Source: Burkholderiales bacterium (GTDB lineage Bacteria > Pseudomonadota > Gammaproteobacteria > Burkholderiales > Burkholderiaceae_C). Taken from it: a stretch of 64,000 nt of DNA. The translations under genes were made by a program, and so were the position numbers. This document shows positions 27,216 to 35,761 of the stretch, piece by piece; position 1 is the first letter of the stretch; each line of letters opens with the position of its first letter. The stretch lies in NCBI GenBank assembly GCA_947453625.1, contig CANGHK010000021.1, positions 1-64,000 on the forward strand. The letters are read 5' to 3'. Below the pieces are notes generated by a model that saw nothing but the letters and a program-made list of their open reading frames with translations, was not told the DNA's origin and searched no databases.

Positions 27216-27818
27216 TCAATCCGGCTTGCCGGGCTCCGCAGCCTGCGCCGCAACCGCGTCCGCGCGGCACTGCCGCTGCAGCGCCGCCCAGCCCTCGGCG
27301 CCCAGCCGCTCCAGCGTCGCCTGGTTGGTCTCGTAGATCGTCTCGGCCTCGGGGAAAGCCGCCACGGCGCGGTCTATGCTTTCCTCGCGTATGAGGTGCA
27401 GCGTGGGGTAGGGCGAGCGGTTGGTGGCGTTGGTCACGTCGTCGGGTGTGGTGCCGTCGAACTGGTATTGCGGGTGGAAGCTGGCGACCTGCAGGATGCC
27501 GTCCAGGTCCAGCTCTTCCACCGTGGCGTCGGACACCTCGAGGAAATCGTTGTAGTCGGCAAAGTCCTGCAGCACGTCCGGGTGGATCAGCAGCGTGGTT
27601 TCGATGCGGGCGATCGGCGCTTCGGCCAGCCGCTCCAACTCGGCGATCAGGTCGGCCAGCAGGGCGGCCGGGTCGGCGGCATGGCTCAGCACATAACGCA
27701 CCTGGCCCTTGACCTGCGGCGCCTTGGCGAACGGGCATAAGTTCAGTCCTATCACGGCCCGGTCGACCCAGGCCCGGGTTTCGGCTATCAGGGTGCTGTC
27801 GTCGTCTTGCGTGGTCAT
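27216..27818 (-). CDS. DUF1415 family protein
   Basis: 200 residues. The segment IGLNLCPFAKAP with its Cys, together with ASFHPQYQF and NRSPYPTLHLIRE, is the hallmark of DUF1415, a conserved proteobacterial family of unknown function. It has no signal peptide or membrane segment. Its ATG overlaps the stop of the RIO kinase gene by 4 bp, so the two are co-translated. Confidence 0.88.
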   Translation of the reverse strand: MTTQDDDSTLIAETRAWVDRAVIGLNLCPFAKAPQVKGQVRYVLSHAADPAALLADLIAELERLAEAPIARIETTLLIHPDVLQDFADYNDFLEVSDATVEELDLDGILQVASFHPQYQFDGTTPDDVTNATNRSPYPTLHLIREESIDRAVAAFPEAETIYETNQATLERLGAEGWAALQRQCRADAVAAQAAEPGKPD

Positions 27819-28663
27819 CCTGCCTCCTGCATGCGCAACCGGCGCGCGGCTTCTTCGTCCTTGGCGTCGTCGATGCCGCGCATCACGGCGCCCATGTCGA
27901 CGGGCTTGAGTTTGCGGTCGAAGCGGCCGCTCAGCACCACATCGTTGCTCAGCATGCCGCGCTCGTACAGCGACCAGATCTCGCGGCCGTAGTCGCTGAC
28001 CAGCAGTTCGGGCGCGAAGCGGCCGAAGAAGTTGCGCAGGTTGGCCACGTCGCGCTCGAGCATCGCCGCGGCGTGGTTGTTGCCGGCGGCGTCCACCGCC
28101 TGCGGCAGGTCGATGATGACCGGCCCGTCGGCGCTGACCAGGATGTTGAATTCGGACAGGTCGCCGTGCACCACGCCGGCCGACAGCATGCGCACCACCT
28201 CGCGCAGCAGCGTCTGGTGGTGGGCGCGGGCGTCCTCGGACGTGAAGTTCATGTCGTTCAGGCGCGGCGCGGCGTCGCCGTTGGCGTCGCAGACCAGCTC
28301 CATCAGCAGCACGCCCTCATGGAAGTTGTAGGGCTTGGGCACCCGCACGCCGGCCGCCGCCAGCCGGTAGAGCGCATCGACCTCGGCGCTCTGCCAGGCT
28401 GCTTCCTGGGCCTGGCGGCCGAACTTGGTGCCCTTGGCCATGGCCCGGGCCTGGCGGCTGTTCTTGGTCTTGCGGTTCTCGGTGTAGTCCACCGCCTGGC
28501 GGAAACTGCGGTGGGTGGCCTCCTTGTAGACCTTGGCGCAGCGCGTCTCATCGCCGCACTGGACGACGAAGACCATCGCCTCCTTGCCGCTCATCAGTTG
28601 CCGCGACACCGAGTCGATCAGGCCTTCGTCCAACAGGGGCCGCAGCCGCTCGGGGGTTTTCAT
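27815..28663 (-). CDS. RIO1-type serine protein kinase
   Basis: 282 residues from the ATG at 28663; the frame is open another 190 codons upstream, antisense to dusC, but that part is not protein-like. RIO kinase features: GKEAMVFVVQCGD with the ATP-binding lysine in CAKVYKEA, catalytic loop VHGDLSEFNILV and metal-binding Asp in IIDLPQAVD. Bacterial RIO kinases are cytosolic, with few known substrates. It is translationally coupled to the DUF1415 gene and divergent from dusC. Confidence 0.92.
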   Translation of the reverse strand: MKTPERLRPLLDEGLIDSVSRQLMSGKEAMVFVVQCGDETRCAKVYKEATHRSFRQAVDYTENRKTKNSRQARAMAKGTKFGRQAQEAAWQSAEVDALYRLAAAGVRVPKPYNFHEGVLLMELVCDANGDAAPRLNDMNFTSEDARAHHQTLLREVVRMLSAGVVHGDLSEFNILVSADGPVIIDLPQAVDAAGNNHAAAMLERDVANLRNFFGRFAPELLVSDYGREIWSLYERGMLSNDVVLSGRFDRKLKPVDMGAVMRGIDDAKDEEAARRLRMQEAG

Positions 28664-28721
28664 GGGGGTATTTTGCCTACACTGCCGGCCTGATGTTCCC
28701 GCCCATGCCTTCCCCATCCCG

Positions 28722-29681
28722 ATGACGATCCTGCTGGCCCCGATGGAAGGCCTGCTCGACGCCAGCCTGCGCGACGTGCTGACGCGAATCGGCGGCATAG
28801 ACCGCTGCGTCTCGGAGTTCATCCGCATCACCGACCGGCTGCTGCCCGAGCGGGTGTTCCTGCGCCTGATGCCCGAACTGGCCCATGGCAGCCGCACCCC
28901 CGCCGGGGTGGCGGTGCGGGCGCAGTTGCTGGGGTCGGACCCGGCCTGCCTGGCCGACAACGCCGCGCGGCTGGCCACGCTGGGCCCCGAGGGCATAGAC
29001 CTGAATTTCGGCTGCCCGGCCAGGACGGTGAACCGCCACCGCGGCGGCGCGGTGCTGCTCGACGAACCGGCGCTGCTGCAGGCTATCGTCGGCGCGGTGC
29101 GGCGCGCGGTGCCGGCCCAGCTGCCGGTGTCGGCCAAGATGCGTCTGGGAAACCAGGACGAGGCTTGCATGCTGGACGCCGCGCGGGCGATTGCCGACGG
29201 TGGCGCCTGCGAGCTGGTGGTGCATGCCCGCACTCGCGCGCAGGGCTACCGGCCGCCGGCGTTCTGGGACCGCATCGCCCACATTCGCCAGGCGGTGGCG
29301 ATCCCGGTGATCGCCAACGGCGAGATCTGGACCCCGGAAGATGCGCTGCGCTGCCAAGCCGAATCAGGCTGCTCTGGCGTGATGCTGGGCCGCGGCGCGG
29401 TCGCCGACCCGGGACTGGCCTGGGCCATCCGCTCGCCGCTGGCCCCCGAACTGGCCTGGGAGACCCTGCTGCCGCTGCTGGCCACCTACTGGGGCTTGAT
29501 CGCCCGCCATATGGCGCCGCGCCACCGCGCCGGCCGAATCAAGCAGTGGCTCAACCTGCTGCGCCGCCGCTACCCCGAGGCGCAATCGGCCTACGCCGCC
29601 GTGCGCCTGCTGAATGACCCGGTATTGGTGGCGGCCATCCTGTTCAGCGGCCCGGGCCGCGCGCAGGGTCAGAACTTGTAG
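28722..29681 (+). CDS. dusC: tRNA-dihydrouridine(16) synthase DusC
   Basis: 319 residues, FMN-dependent reduction of uridine 16 in tRNA. MTILLAPMEGLLDASLRDVL is the TIM-barrel start, the catalytic Cys is in NFGCPARTVNRHRGGA, and VHARTRAQGYRPPAFWD plus GVMLGRGAVADPGL bind FMN. The absence of the DusA/B pattern and the length fit DusC. The 3' end overlaps the end of the ompW gene by 13 bp in convergent orientation. Confidence 0.93.
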   Translation: MTILLAPMEGLLDASLRDVLTRIGGIDRCVSEFIRITDRLLPERVFLRLMPELAHGSRTPAGVAVRAQLLGSDPACLADNAARLATLGPEGIDLNFGCPARTVNRHRGGAVLLDEPALLQAIVGAVRRAVPAQLPVSAKMRLGNQDEACMLDAARAIADGGACELVVHARTRAQGYRPPAFWDRIAHIRQAVAIPVIANGEIWTPEDALRCQAESGCSGVMLGRGAVADPGLAWAIRSPLAPELAWETLLPLLATYWGLIARHMAPRHRAGRIKQWLNLLRRRYPEAQSAYAAVRLLNDPVLVAAILFSGPGRAQGQNL

Positions 29682-30310
29682 GCCGCGCCGAACGAATACA
29701 CGATGGGCCGGAAGTCGATCGTCGTCTGCAGCACGGTCGCGCCCGATGAGGCCAGCTTGCTCTTGACCTTGAGCGCGGCGACGCTGGCGAACAGGCTCCA
29801 GGTCTTGTCGATGGCGTAGTCCATGCCGGCCTGTGCGGCCCAGCCCCAGGAGTCACTCATGTTCACCTCGGGCGCCAGCCTGGATTGGATGTCGACGAAG
29901 CGGGTGAAGTTGACGCCCGCCCCCAAGTAGGGCCGCCAGGTATCGCCGGGTGCGCCGAAATGGTAGTTGAACAGCAAGGTCGGCGCCACGTTCTTGGCCG
30001 ACAGGATGTCGTCGCCCAGGAAAGCGACCGTGCCGGTGGCCCTGGAACTGATCTTGGGCGGGATGCCCAGCACCAGTTCAGCCCCGATATTCGGCGTAAA
30101 CATGCGCTCGTAGATGAACAGCACGGTGCCGGCGTTGCCGGTTTTGGCGTCGGCGCCCGACGGTATGCCGACGCCGGTCACGCCGTTGGTCCTGGAATGG
30201 GTGGTGTATTCGGTCAGGCCGAACTTGAAGACGTTGTCCTGGGCGCAGGCGCTGCCCGTGACCAGCAAAGCGGCCAGCGCAGCGGCAATGGGAAGGGTTC
30301 TGGACTTCAT
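29669..30310 (-). CDS. ompW: OmpW-family outer membrane protein
   Basis: 213 residues. A signal peptide ends SACAQ near residue 23; the mature protein is an eight-stranded beta-barrel of the OmpW type (APTLLFNYHFGAPGDTWRPYLGAGVNF is diagnostic, key part YLGAGVNF) ending in AAYKF with the outer-membrane C-terminal Phe. OmpW channels favour small hydrophobic molecules. Confidence 0.92.
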   Translation of the reverse strand: MKSRTLPIAAALAALLVTGSACAQDNVFKFGLTEYTTHSRTNGVTGVGIPSGADAKTGNAGTVLFIYERMFTPNIGAELVLGIPPKISSRATGTVAFLGDDILSAKNVAPTLLFNYHFGAPGDTWRPYLGAGVNFTRFVDIQSRLAPEVNMSDSWGWAAQAGMDYAIDKTWSLFASVAALKVKSKLASSGATVLQTTIDFRPIVYSFGAAYKF

Positions 30311-30334
30311 GTGATGTCTCCCGGTTGCGCGGCG

Positions 30335-31534
30335 TCAGAGCCAGCCAAAGGACTTGAGTTGCTTGAGCCCCGCGTCGCTGAAGGCCTTGTAGCCGCCGGT
30401 GCTGGGGTGGTTCAGGTCGGCAAAGAACCAGGTGTTGACATCGGCACCCGCAGCCAGCGCGTTGTAGGGTGCGCCCGGCGTGGTGTTGCAGAACAGCGCG
30501 GAGCCCTTGGCGGCGGCAGGCATCTTGGCCGGGTCACAGGCCGGTGCGCTGATGTTGGCGAAGCCGTAGCCGGCCGGGTTGCGCATGATGTCGGCAAATA
30601 CGCTGTGAAAGTCCAGCACCTGCACAGCTTGGCCGTTCAGGCTCTCGCGCAACCAGAGTTCAAAGGTCTCTGGCAGCGTGGTCAGGATTGGCCGGATGCC
30701 TGCGGGCAGTAGCATTGCCTCGGGTGTCAAGGCCATGTCGATCAGCGTGGTCACCGCCACGTACTTGCCGCCCTTGGCCAGAATCTGGGTGCGGATCAGA
30801 TCGGCCAGGTCCAACGCAGCGGTTTTCATTGCCAACTGCGCGTCGGTCTGGGCGGAGAACACCCTGTTCTTGAACGCGTCTTCGGTGATATTTCCATTCT
30901 TCAGTTTGTCGGATGCATCCAGCACAGCCGGTACGTAATACTTTTCGACCTGTACGAACACTTCGTTGAAACCGGCCGATACCAGGATCAGATCGCTGTC
31001 CTTGAAGCTGCCGAAGGTCGCCAGGTGGTTGGCGATCTGGGTCTTGACTGGCACGGTCAATCCAGCGGGCTGGCCGTTGGCATCCAAGTGACCGTAGCCG
31101 TCGGCGTTGGTCACCAGCGCCCCGCCCTGGCCGTAGCCGGTGCAGGTCTTGGCCAGCGCCGGCACGGTCAGCGCGATCGGGCACTTGACCGACTGGCCTG
31201 CAAAACCGACCTCGGCCGGGGTGATCGTCAGTCCCAGCGAAGCGGCGATGTTCTCGACCCAGACCGTACCGGCCGTCGCGCCGCTGCCGAAGTTGGTCGT
31301 GAACTTGCCGCCCAGGTAGACCGTCGGGCTGGTGCCGGGGATCGCGGTGGCCGGGGTGTAGGCGCCGAGGTCGCTCAGGCTGTCGCCAAACGACACTACG
31401 GCGCTGAACTGGCCCTTGGTGGTGGGTGCGCCCGACGGTGAGCCGTTGCCGGGTACATAGGGGTCGCCGCCGCCGCAAGCCGCGAGCAGGGCTGCCGTGA
31501 TCAGCGACAGTGCCCAGACTTTGGTGTTCTTCAT
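30335..31534 (-). CDS. GDSL/SGNH-family lipase-like lipoprotein
   Basis: 399 residues. A signal peptide with lipobox LLAAC gives lipidated Cys20. The SGNH nucleophile is Ser52 in SFGDSLSD and the catalytic Asp373-x2-His376 is in FADLNHPSTGGY. The block III residue of the family (G-x-N-D) reads GFNEVF, so Asn is kept and the neighbour is Glu. Members are exported esterases, phospholipases or hemolysins. It lies 24 bp upstream of ompW on the same strand and may be co-transcribed with it. Confidence 0.88.
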   Translation of the reverse strand: MKNTKVWALSLITAALLAACGGGDPYVPGNGSPSGAPTTKGQFSAVVSFGDSLSDLGAYTPATAIPGTSPTVYLGGKFTTNFGSGATAGTVWVENIAASLGLTITPAEVGFAGQSVKCPIALTVPALAKTCTGYGQGGALVTNADGYGHLDANGQPAGLTVPVKTQIANHLATFGSFKDSDLILVSAGFNEVFVQVEKYYVPAVLDASDKLKNGNITEDAFKNRVFSAQTDAQLAMKTAALDLADLIRTQILAKGGKYVAVTTLIDMALTPEAMLLPAGIRPILTTLPETFELWLRESLNGQAVQVLDFHSVFADIMRNPAGYGFANISAPACDPAKMPAAAKGSALFCNTTPGAPYNALAAGADVNTWFFADLNHPSTGGYKAFSDAGLKQLKSFGWL

Positions 31535-31681
31535 GCCGTCTCCTCGGTTGAACCGCTACGCGCGAACGGGGTGCGCGCCGCTTCCGGGTGGACTCTAGGA
31601 GGACATCGACGCCGTTTATTGACAGTGATCAGCGTTCGCGGCGGTCTGCCTGCCGGCGATTGAGCCAAGTCAGGCGCCAAG

Positions 31682-32350
31682 TCACGCGCCGCGGCGCAAC
31701 TGCAGCACCGGCCAACCCTGGGCCTGCGCATGGGCCAGCAGCCGCGCATCCGGGTCGACGGCCACTGGGTGGCCCACCGCGCTCAGCAGCGGCAGGTCGT
31801 TGGTCGAGTCGCTGTAGAACCAGGCCTTGGCCAGCCGGTCGGCGCCAAGACCCTGCGCCGCCAGCCAGACTTGCAGCCGTTCGACCTTGCCCTCGCGCAT
31901 ATTGGGCGTGCCGTCCAGCCGGCCGGTGTAGAGGCCGTCCACCTGTTCGACCTCGGTCGCGATCAGGTGCGGGATGGCCAGCGCGGCAGCCGTCTTCTCG
32001 GCGATCAGCCGGTTGGTGGCGGTGGTCAGCACCAGGCGGTGGCCTTGCGCGCGATGATTGGCCAGCAGCGCGCGGGCGTCGGCGGGGATGCGCGGCAGAA
32101 CCTCGTCGTGCAGGAAGCGTTCGCGCCACGGTTCCCAGAACGCCGGGCTGCGGCCGGCCAGCAGCGCAGCGTGAAAGCTGCAGAACTCGAGCACCGACAC
32201 GCTGCCGGCGCGATAGCCGGCGTCCAGGCTGTCGCCGTGCGCCAGTGGGTCGGCCGGAAACAGCCCGTGGCGGACGCCGAATCGGCACCACAGCAGATCG
32301 CTGTCGCCCGACAGCAGTGTATGGTCGAGGTCGAACAAGGCCAGCGTCAT
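31682..32350 (-). CDS. HAD-IB family phosphatase (SerB-like)
   Basis: 222 residues. HAD motifs: FDLDHTLL (Asp7 and Asp9), TTATNRLIAEK (motif II Thr) and YSDSTNDLPLL (motif III). It belongs to the PSPase-like HAD-IB group whose substrates vary. The start overlaps the eutC stop by 4 bp, placing it at the end of the phnSTUW-eutBC strand, so it is probably co-expressed with ethanolamine/phosphonate metabolism, although it may be a passenger. Confidence 0.85.
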   Translation of the reverse strand: MTLALFDLDHTLLSGDSDLLWCRFGVRHGLFPADPLAHGDSLDAGYRAGSVSVLEFCSFHAALLAGRSPAFWEPWRERFLHDEVLPRIPADARALLANHRAQGHRLVLTTATNRLIAEKTAAALAIPHLIATEVEQVDGLYTGRLDGTPNMREGKVERLQVWLAAQGLGADRLAKAWFYSDSTNDLPLLSAVGHPVAVDPDARLLAHAQAQGWPVLQLRRGA

Positions 32351-33156
32351 AGCGCGCTTGACACTTCGTCCGGAACCGTGGGCAGCAGCGCGGTGGCGCT
32401 GTCGTCCTTCAGTGCCACGCCGGTCAGTCTGCGCCGCAGCGCCTCGTGCAGCAGCCAGGCCAGGCGCTGCGCGGCGGCGATCGGTGCCAGACCGTCGGGC
32501 CGGATGTTGCTGACGCAGTTGCGCTGGGCGTCGCTGCAGCCTATCTTGGGCTGATGCGTCAGGTAGGCGCCCAGGCTGTCGGGCGAGCTCAAGCCCGGCC
32601 GCTCGCCCAGCAGCATCAGCACCATGCGGGCCTGCAGCAATATGCCCACCTCGTCGGCCAGCGCCACCCTGGCCTGCAGCGCGATAACCAGCGGCGCCAG
32701 CCGCAGACCGGGCGCGAGCATGGGGCGCAATGCCGCCAGCAGCGCTGCGGCGTGGCGCTGCACGGCCACCGCCGACAGCCCGTCGCCCAGCACGATGGCC
32801 AGGTCGACCGGGTCGGCGGTGGCGGTCTGCAGATCGGCGGCGCTGGCGGCGTCGAGCCGGCGGCCCCAGTCGGGGCGGCGCAGGTAGGTCTCGCGGCTGG
32901 GCGCGCGGCTGTGCACCTGGCGAACGATCCAGCCCTGGGACTGCAGATCGGCCGCCAGCGCGGCGGCGTCCAGCGGCACCTGTACCGCGTCGCGCGCCTG
33001 GGCATGGGCAGCGGAGAAGCGCAGCAACTCGGCGGTGGGCAGGCTGGTGCCGGTGCGTCCGAGGGCGATGCGCGCCGGGGTGTGGCCGCGCAGGTCGGCC
33101 CAGGGGTCGGCGGGCGGCGCCTGGACGGTGCGGTTGACAGGGGCCGTCGGGTTCAT
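32347..33156 (-). CDS. eutC: Ethanolamine ammonia-lyase small subunit
   Basis: 269 residues. With EutB it forms the adenosylcobalamin-dependent lyase converting ethanolamine to acetaldehyde and ammonia. Family segments: ARIALGRTGTSLPTAELLRFSAAHAQARDAV (key part RIALGRTG), VLGDGLSAVAVQRHA and the C-terminal RNCVSNIRPDGL. The start overlaps the eutB stop and the stop overlaps the HAD gene, so translation is coupled on both sides. No eut microcompartment or eutR gene is in the window. Confidence 0.95.
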   Translation of the reverse strand: MNPTAPVNRTVQAPPADPWADLRGHTPARIALGRTGTSLPTAELLRFSAAHAQARDAVQVPLDAAALAADLQSQGWIVRQVHSRAPSRETYLRRPDWGRRLDAASAADLQTATADPVDLAIVLGDGLSAVAVQRHAAALLAALRPMLAPGLRLAPLVIALQARVALADEVGILLQARMVLMLLGERPGLSSPDSLGAYLTHQPKIGCSDAQRNCVSNIRPDGLAPIAAAQRLAWLLHEALRRRLTGVALKDDSATALLPTVPDEVSSAL

Positions 33157-34553
33157 CGCCCAGGCCCCGCCAGCAGGGCCGCCATCGACGCCGCCAGCGC
33201 GGGCCGCTGCGGGGCCGGCAGCAACTGGCCGGCGTCCCCGGTGATGCCCATGCGCTGCAGCCAGGCCTCGAACTCGGGCGCGCGCTTCAGGCCCAGCAAC
33301 TGGCGCACGAACAAGGCGTCGTGGAAGGAGGTGCTCTGGTAGTTCAGCATCACGTCGTCGGCGCCGGGCACGCCCATCATGAAGTTCAGCCCGGCCGCCG
33401 CCAGCAGCACCAGCAGGTTGTCCATGTCGTCGCTGTCGGCTTCGGCGTGGTTGGTGTAGCAGATGTCGCAGCCCATAGGCAGGCCCAGCAGCTTGCCGCA
33501 GAAATGGTCTTCCAGCCCGGCGCGGATGATCTGCTTGCCGTCATAGAGGTATTCCGGCCCGATGAAGCCGACCACGGTGTTGACCAGCAGCGGCCGGTAG
33601 CGCCGCGCCACCGCGTAGGCCCGGGCCTCCAGCGTCTGCTGGTCCACGCCATGGTGGGCGTTGGCCGACAACGCGCTGCCCTGGCCGGTCTCGAAGTACA
33701 TGCAGTGGTCGCCCAGCGTGCCGCGATTCAGCGCCAGCACGGCGGCATGGGCCTCGTCGAGCAGTGCCAGGCTGACGCCGAAGCTGCGCTGGGTGGCCTC
33801 GGTGCCGCCTATCGACTGGAACACCAGGTCGACCGGCGCGCCCAGTTCAATCGCCTGCAGCGTGTTGGTGACATGGGTCAGCACGCAGGATTGCGTGGGG
33901 ATCTGCTGGCCTTGGATCAACTCGTCGAGTTGGTGCAGCAACTGCACCAGCGCGGGCACGCTGTCGGCCGCCGGGTTGATGCCGATCACCGCGTCGCCGG
34001 CGCCGTACATCAGGCCGTCGAGGATGCTGGCGGCGATGCCGGCCGGGCTGTCGGCCGGGTGGTTGGGCTGCAGCCGCACCGCCAGATGGCCGGGCAGGCC
34101 CAGCGTCGACCGGAAGCGCGTGATCACCCGGCAGCGGCTGGCCACCAGGATCAGGTCCTGGTTGCGCGAGATCTTGCTGACGGCCGCCACCATCTCGGGC
34201 GTCAGCCCGGGGGCGAGCGCGGCCAGCACCGCCGGCGTGGCGGCGTCCGACAGCAGCCAGTCGCGAAACCCGCCCACCGTCAGGTGCGCGACCGGCGCGA
34301 AGGCCGCCGTGTCGTGGCCGTCGATGATCAACCGGGTGATGTCGTCGCTCTCATAGGGCACGACCGCCTGCTGCAGGAAGGTGGCCAGGGGCAGGTCGGC
34401 CAGCGCCTCGCGGGCGGCCATGCGCTGCTGGGCGCTGTCGGCGGCGATGCCGGCCAGTTGGTCGCCCGACCGCGCCGGCGTGGCCTTGGCCAGCAGGTCG
34501 GCCAGGCTGGCGAAGTGGTAGGCCTGGCCGCCCAGGCTGGCGCGGTAGGGCAT
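33153..34553 (-). CDS. eutB: Ethanolamine ammonia-lyase large subunit
   Basis: 466 residues, normal family length, from the ATG at 34553; the frame is open much further upstream, antisense-like inside phnW, and that part is not protein-like. Catalytic TIM-barrel with ISRNQDLILVASRCRVITRFRSTLG (key part KISRNQDL), QPNHPADSPAG, FQSIGGTEATQRSFGV, ETGQGSALSANAHHGVDQQT (key part GQGSALSA) and MGCDICYTNHAEAD. It binds adenosylcobalamin with EutC. It begins 5 bp after the phnW stop, so the phosphonate transaminase and the lyase are in one transcription unit. Confidence 0.96.
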   Translation of the reverse strand: MPYRASLGGQAYHFASLADLLAKATPARSGDQLAGIAADSAQQRMAAREALADLPLATFLQQAVVPYESDDITRLIIDGHDTAAFAPVAHLTVGGFRDWLLSDAATPAVLAALAPGLTPEMVAAVSKISRNQDLILVASRCRVITRFRSTLGLPGHLAVRLQPNHPADSPAGIAASILDGLMYGAGDAVIGINPAADSVPALVQLLHQLDELIQGQQIPTQSCVLTHVTNTLQAIELGAPVDLVFQSIGGTEATQRSFGVSLALLDEAHAAVLALNRGTLGDHCMYFETGQGSALSANAHHGVDQQTLEARAYAVARRYRPLLVNTVVGFIGPEYLYDGKQIIRAGLEDHFCGKLLGLPMGCDICYTNHAEADSDDMDNLLVLLAAAGLNFMMGVPGADDVMLNYQSTSFHDALFVRQLLGLKRAPEFEAWLQRMGITGDAGQLLPAPQRPALAASMAALLAGPGR

Positions 34554-34558
34554 CGCGA

Positions 34559-35680
34559 TCAGGCGGCCGCGGCTGGTGGCGTGGCGATGCCCATCTCGCG
34601 CAGTGCCGCGCCCACCGCGTCGACCGCCTGCTGCATCTCGGCGCGGCCGATCGCGCCTATGCAGCCGACACGGAAGGTCTCGACCTGGGTCAGCTTGCCG
34701 GGGTAGAGCATGAAGCCGCGGGCCTTGGCGGCGGCGTAGAAGCGCTTGAAGTCGTAGGCCGGGTGGTCCGGCGCGTGGAAGGTGACGATGATCGGCGCCT
34801 GGTGCGCTGGCGCCAGAAAGGGCTTCAAGCCGAGCGCCGTCATGCCACGGATCAGCGTCGCGCAGTTGTCGGCGTAGCGCGCCAGCCGGGCCGGCTGGCC
34901 GCCTTCCTCCTCGAACTGGGCGATCGCCTCGCTCAGCGCCACCACCACATGGGTGGGCGGCGTGAAGCGCCACTGGCCGGTCGCCTCCAGGTAGGCGTGC
35001 TGGTCGAACAAGTCCATCGCCAGGCTCTGGCTGTGGCCGGCGCAGCCCTCGAGCACCGCCTTGCGGACGAAGACGAAGCCCATGCCGGGCACGCCTTCCA
35101 GGCATTTGCCGCTGGCCGCTACCAGCGCGTCGAAGCGGATCGCGCGGGCGTCGATCGGCAGCGCGGCAAAGCTGCTCATCGCGTCGACGATCAGGCCGCG
35201 GCCATGGCGCCGGCAGATCTCGGCCACTGCGGCCAGCGGGTTTTCGACCCCGGCGCTGGTCTCGCAGTGGATCAGCACCACATGCGTGATGGCCGGCTCG
35301 TTGATCAGTTCGGCTTCGAGTGCCGCGGCCGAGACCGGCTCGTCCTCGGCGAAGGGCAGTACGCTGCAGCGCCGACCCATCATCTGCGTGAGCTTGCTGG
35401 CGCGCTTGCAGTAGGCGCCGTTGTCGAGCACCAGCACATGGCCGTCGCGGGGCACGACGGTGGCCACCGCCGCCTCGACGCTGAAGGTGCCGCTGCCTTG
35501 CAGGGGCACGACGACATGGCTGTCCTGGCCGTGCACGATGGCCAGCAGGCGGCGGCGCACGCTGGCGGTCACGGCGATGAAGTCGGCGTCCCACGAGCCC
35601 CAGTCGTGCAGCATCGCCAGCTTGGTGCGCAGCGTCGTGGTCAGCGGTCCGGGGGTCAGCAGGATGCGGTCGCGGTCCAT
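34559..35680 (-). CDS. phnW: 2-Aminoethylphosphonate:pyruvate aminotransferase
   Basis: 373 residues. It converts 2-aminoethylphosphonate plus pyruvate to phosphonoacetaldehyde plus alanine. PLP lysine is Lys192 in [11 protein letters not shown] and the pyridine-N Asp is Asp166 in [19 protein letters not shown] and [11 protein letters not shown] are typical. The ATG at 35680 is preferred; nine codons of open frame upstream lie in a GC-run repeat. First catabolic enzyme of the minus arm of the phosphonate locus; eutB follows after 5 bp. Confidence 0.95.
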   Translation of the reverse strand: MDRDRILLTPGPLTTTLRTKLAMLHDWGSWDADFIAVTASVRRRLLAIVHGQDSHVVVPLQGSGTFSVEAAVATVVPRDGHVLVLDNGAYCKRASKLTQMMGRRCSVLPFAEDEPVSAAALEAELINEPAITHVVLIHCETSAGVENPLAAVAEICRRHGRGLIVDAMSSFAALPIDARAIRFDALVAASGKCLEGVPGMGFVFVRKAVLEGCAGHSQSLAMDLFDQHAYLEATGQWRFTPPTHVVVALSEAIAQFEEEGGQPARLARYADNCATLIRGMTALGLKPFLAPAHQAPIIVTFHAPDHPAYDFKRFYAAAKARGFMLYPGKLTQVETFRVGCIGAIGRAEMQQAVDAVGAALREMGIATPPAAAA

Positions 35681-35694
35681 CTCAGGCCTCCCGC

Positions 35695-35745
35695 CGGGCC
35701 GCCCCAAGGGGGGCCTGCGCCCCCATGGGGTGCAGCGAACGCATG
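35695..35745. repeat. Intergenic GC-run element, copy 1
   Basis: CCCCAAGGGGGGCCTGCGCC followed by CCCATGGGG, short C-run/G-run palindromes in the gap between the permease gene and phnW. Similar elements lie near 41905, 52865 and 63455. Copies are only loosely alike. Confidence 0.35.
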
Positions 35746-35761
35746 TGAGCGTGGGGGTTCA

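Noticed and set aside
28664-29233. Upstream extension of the RIO kinase frame
   Set aside because: Arg/Ser-rich and antisense to dusC; kinase homology begins at the ATG at 28663.
34554-35594. Upstream extension of the eutB frame
   Set aside because: Overlaps phnW in another frame and is Arg/Gly-rich; EutB homology starts at 34553.
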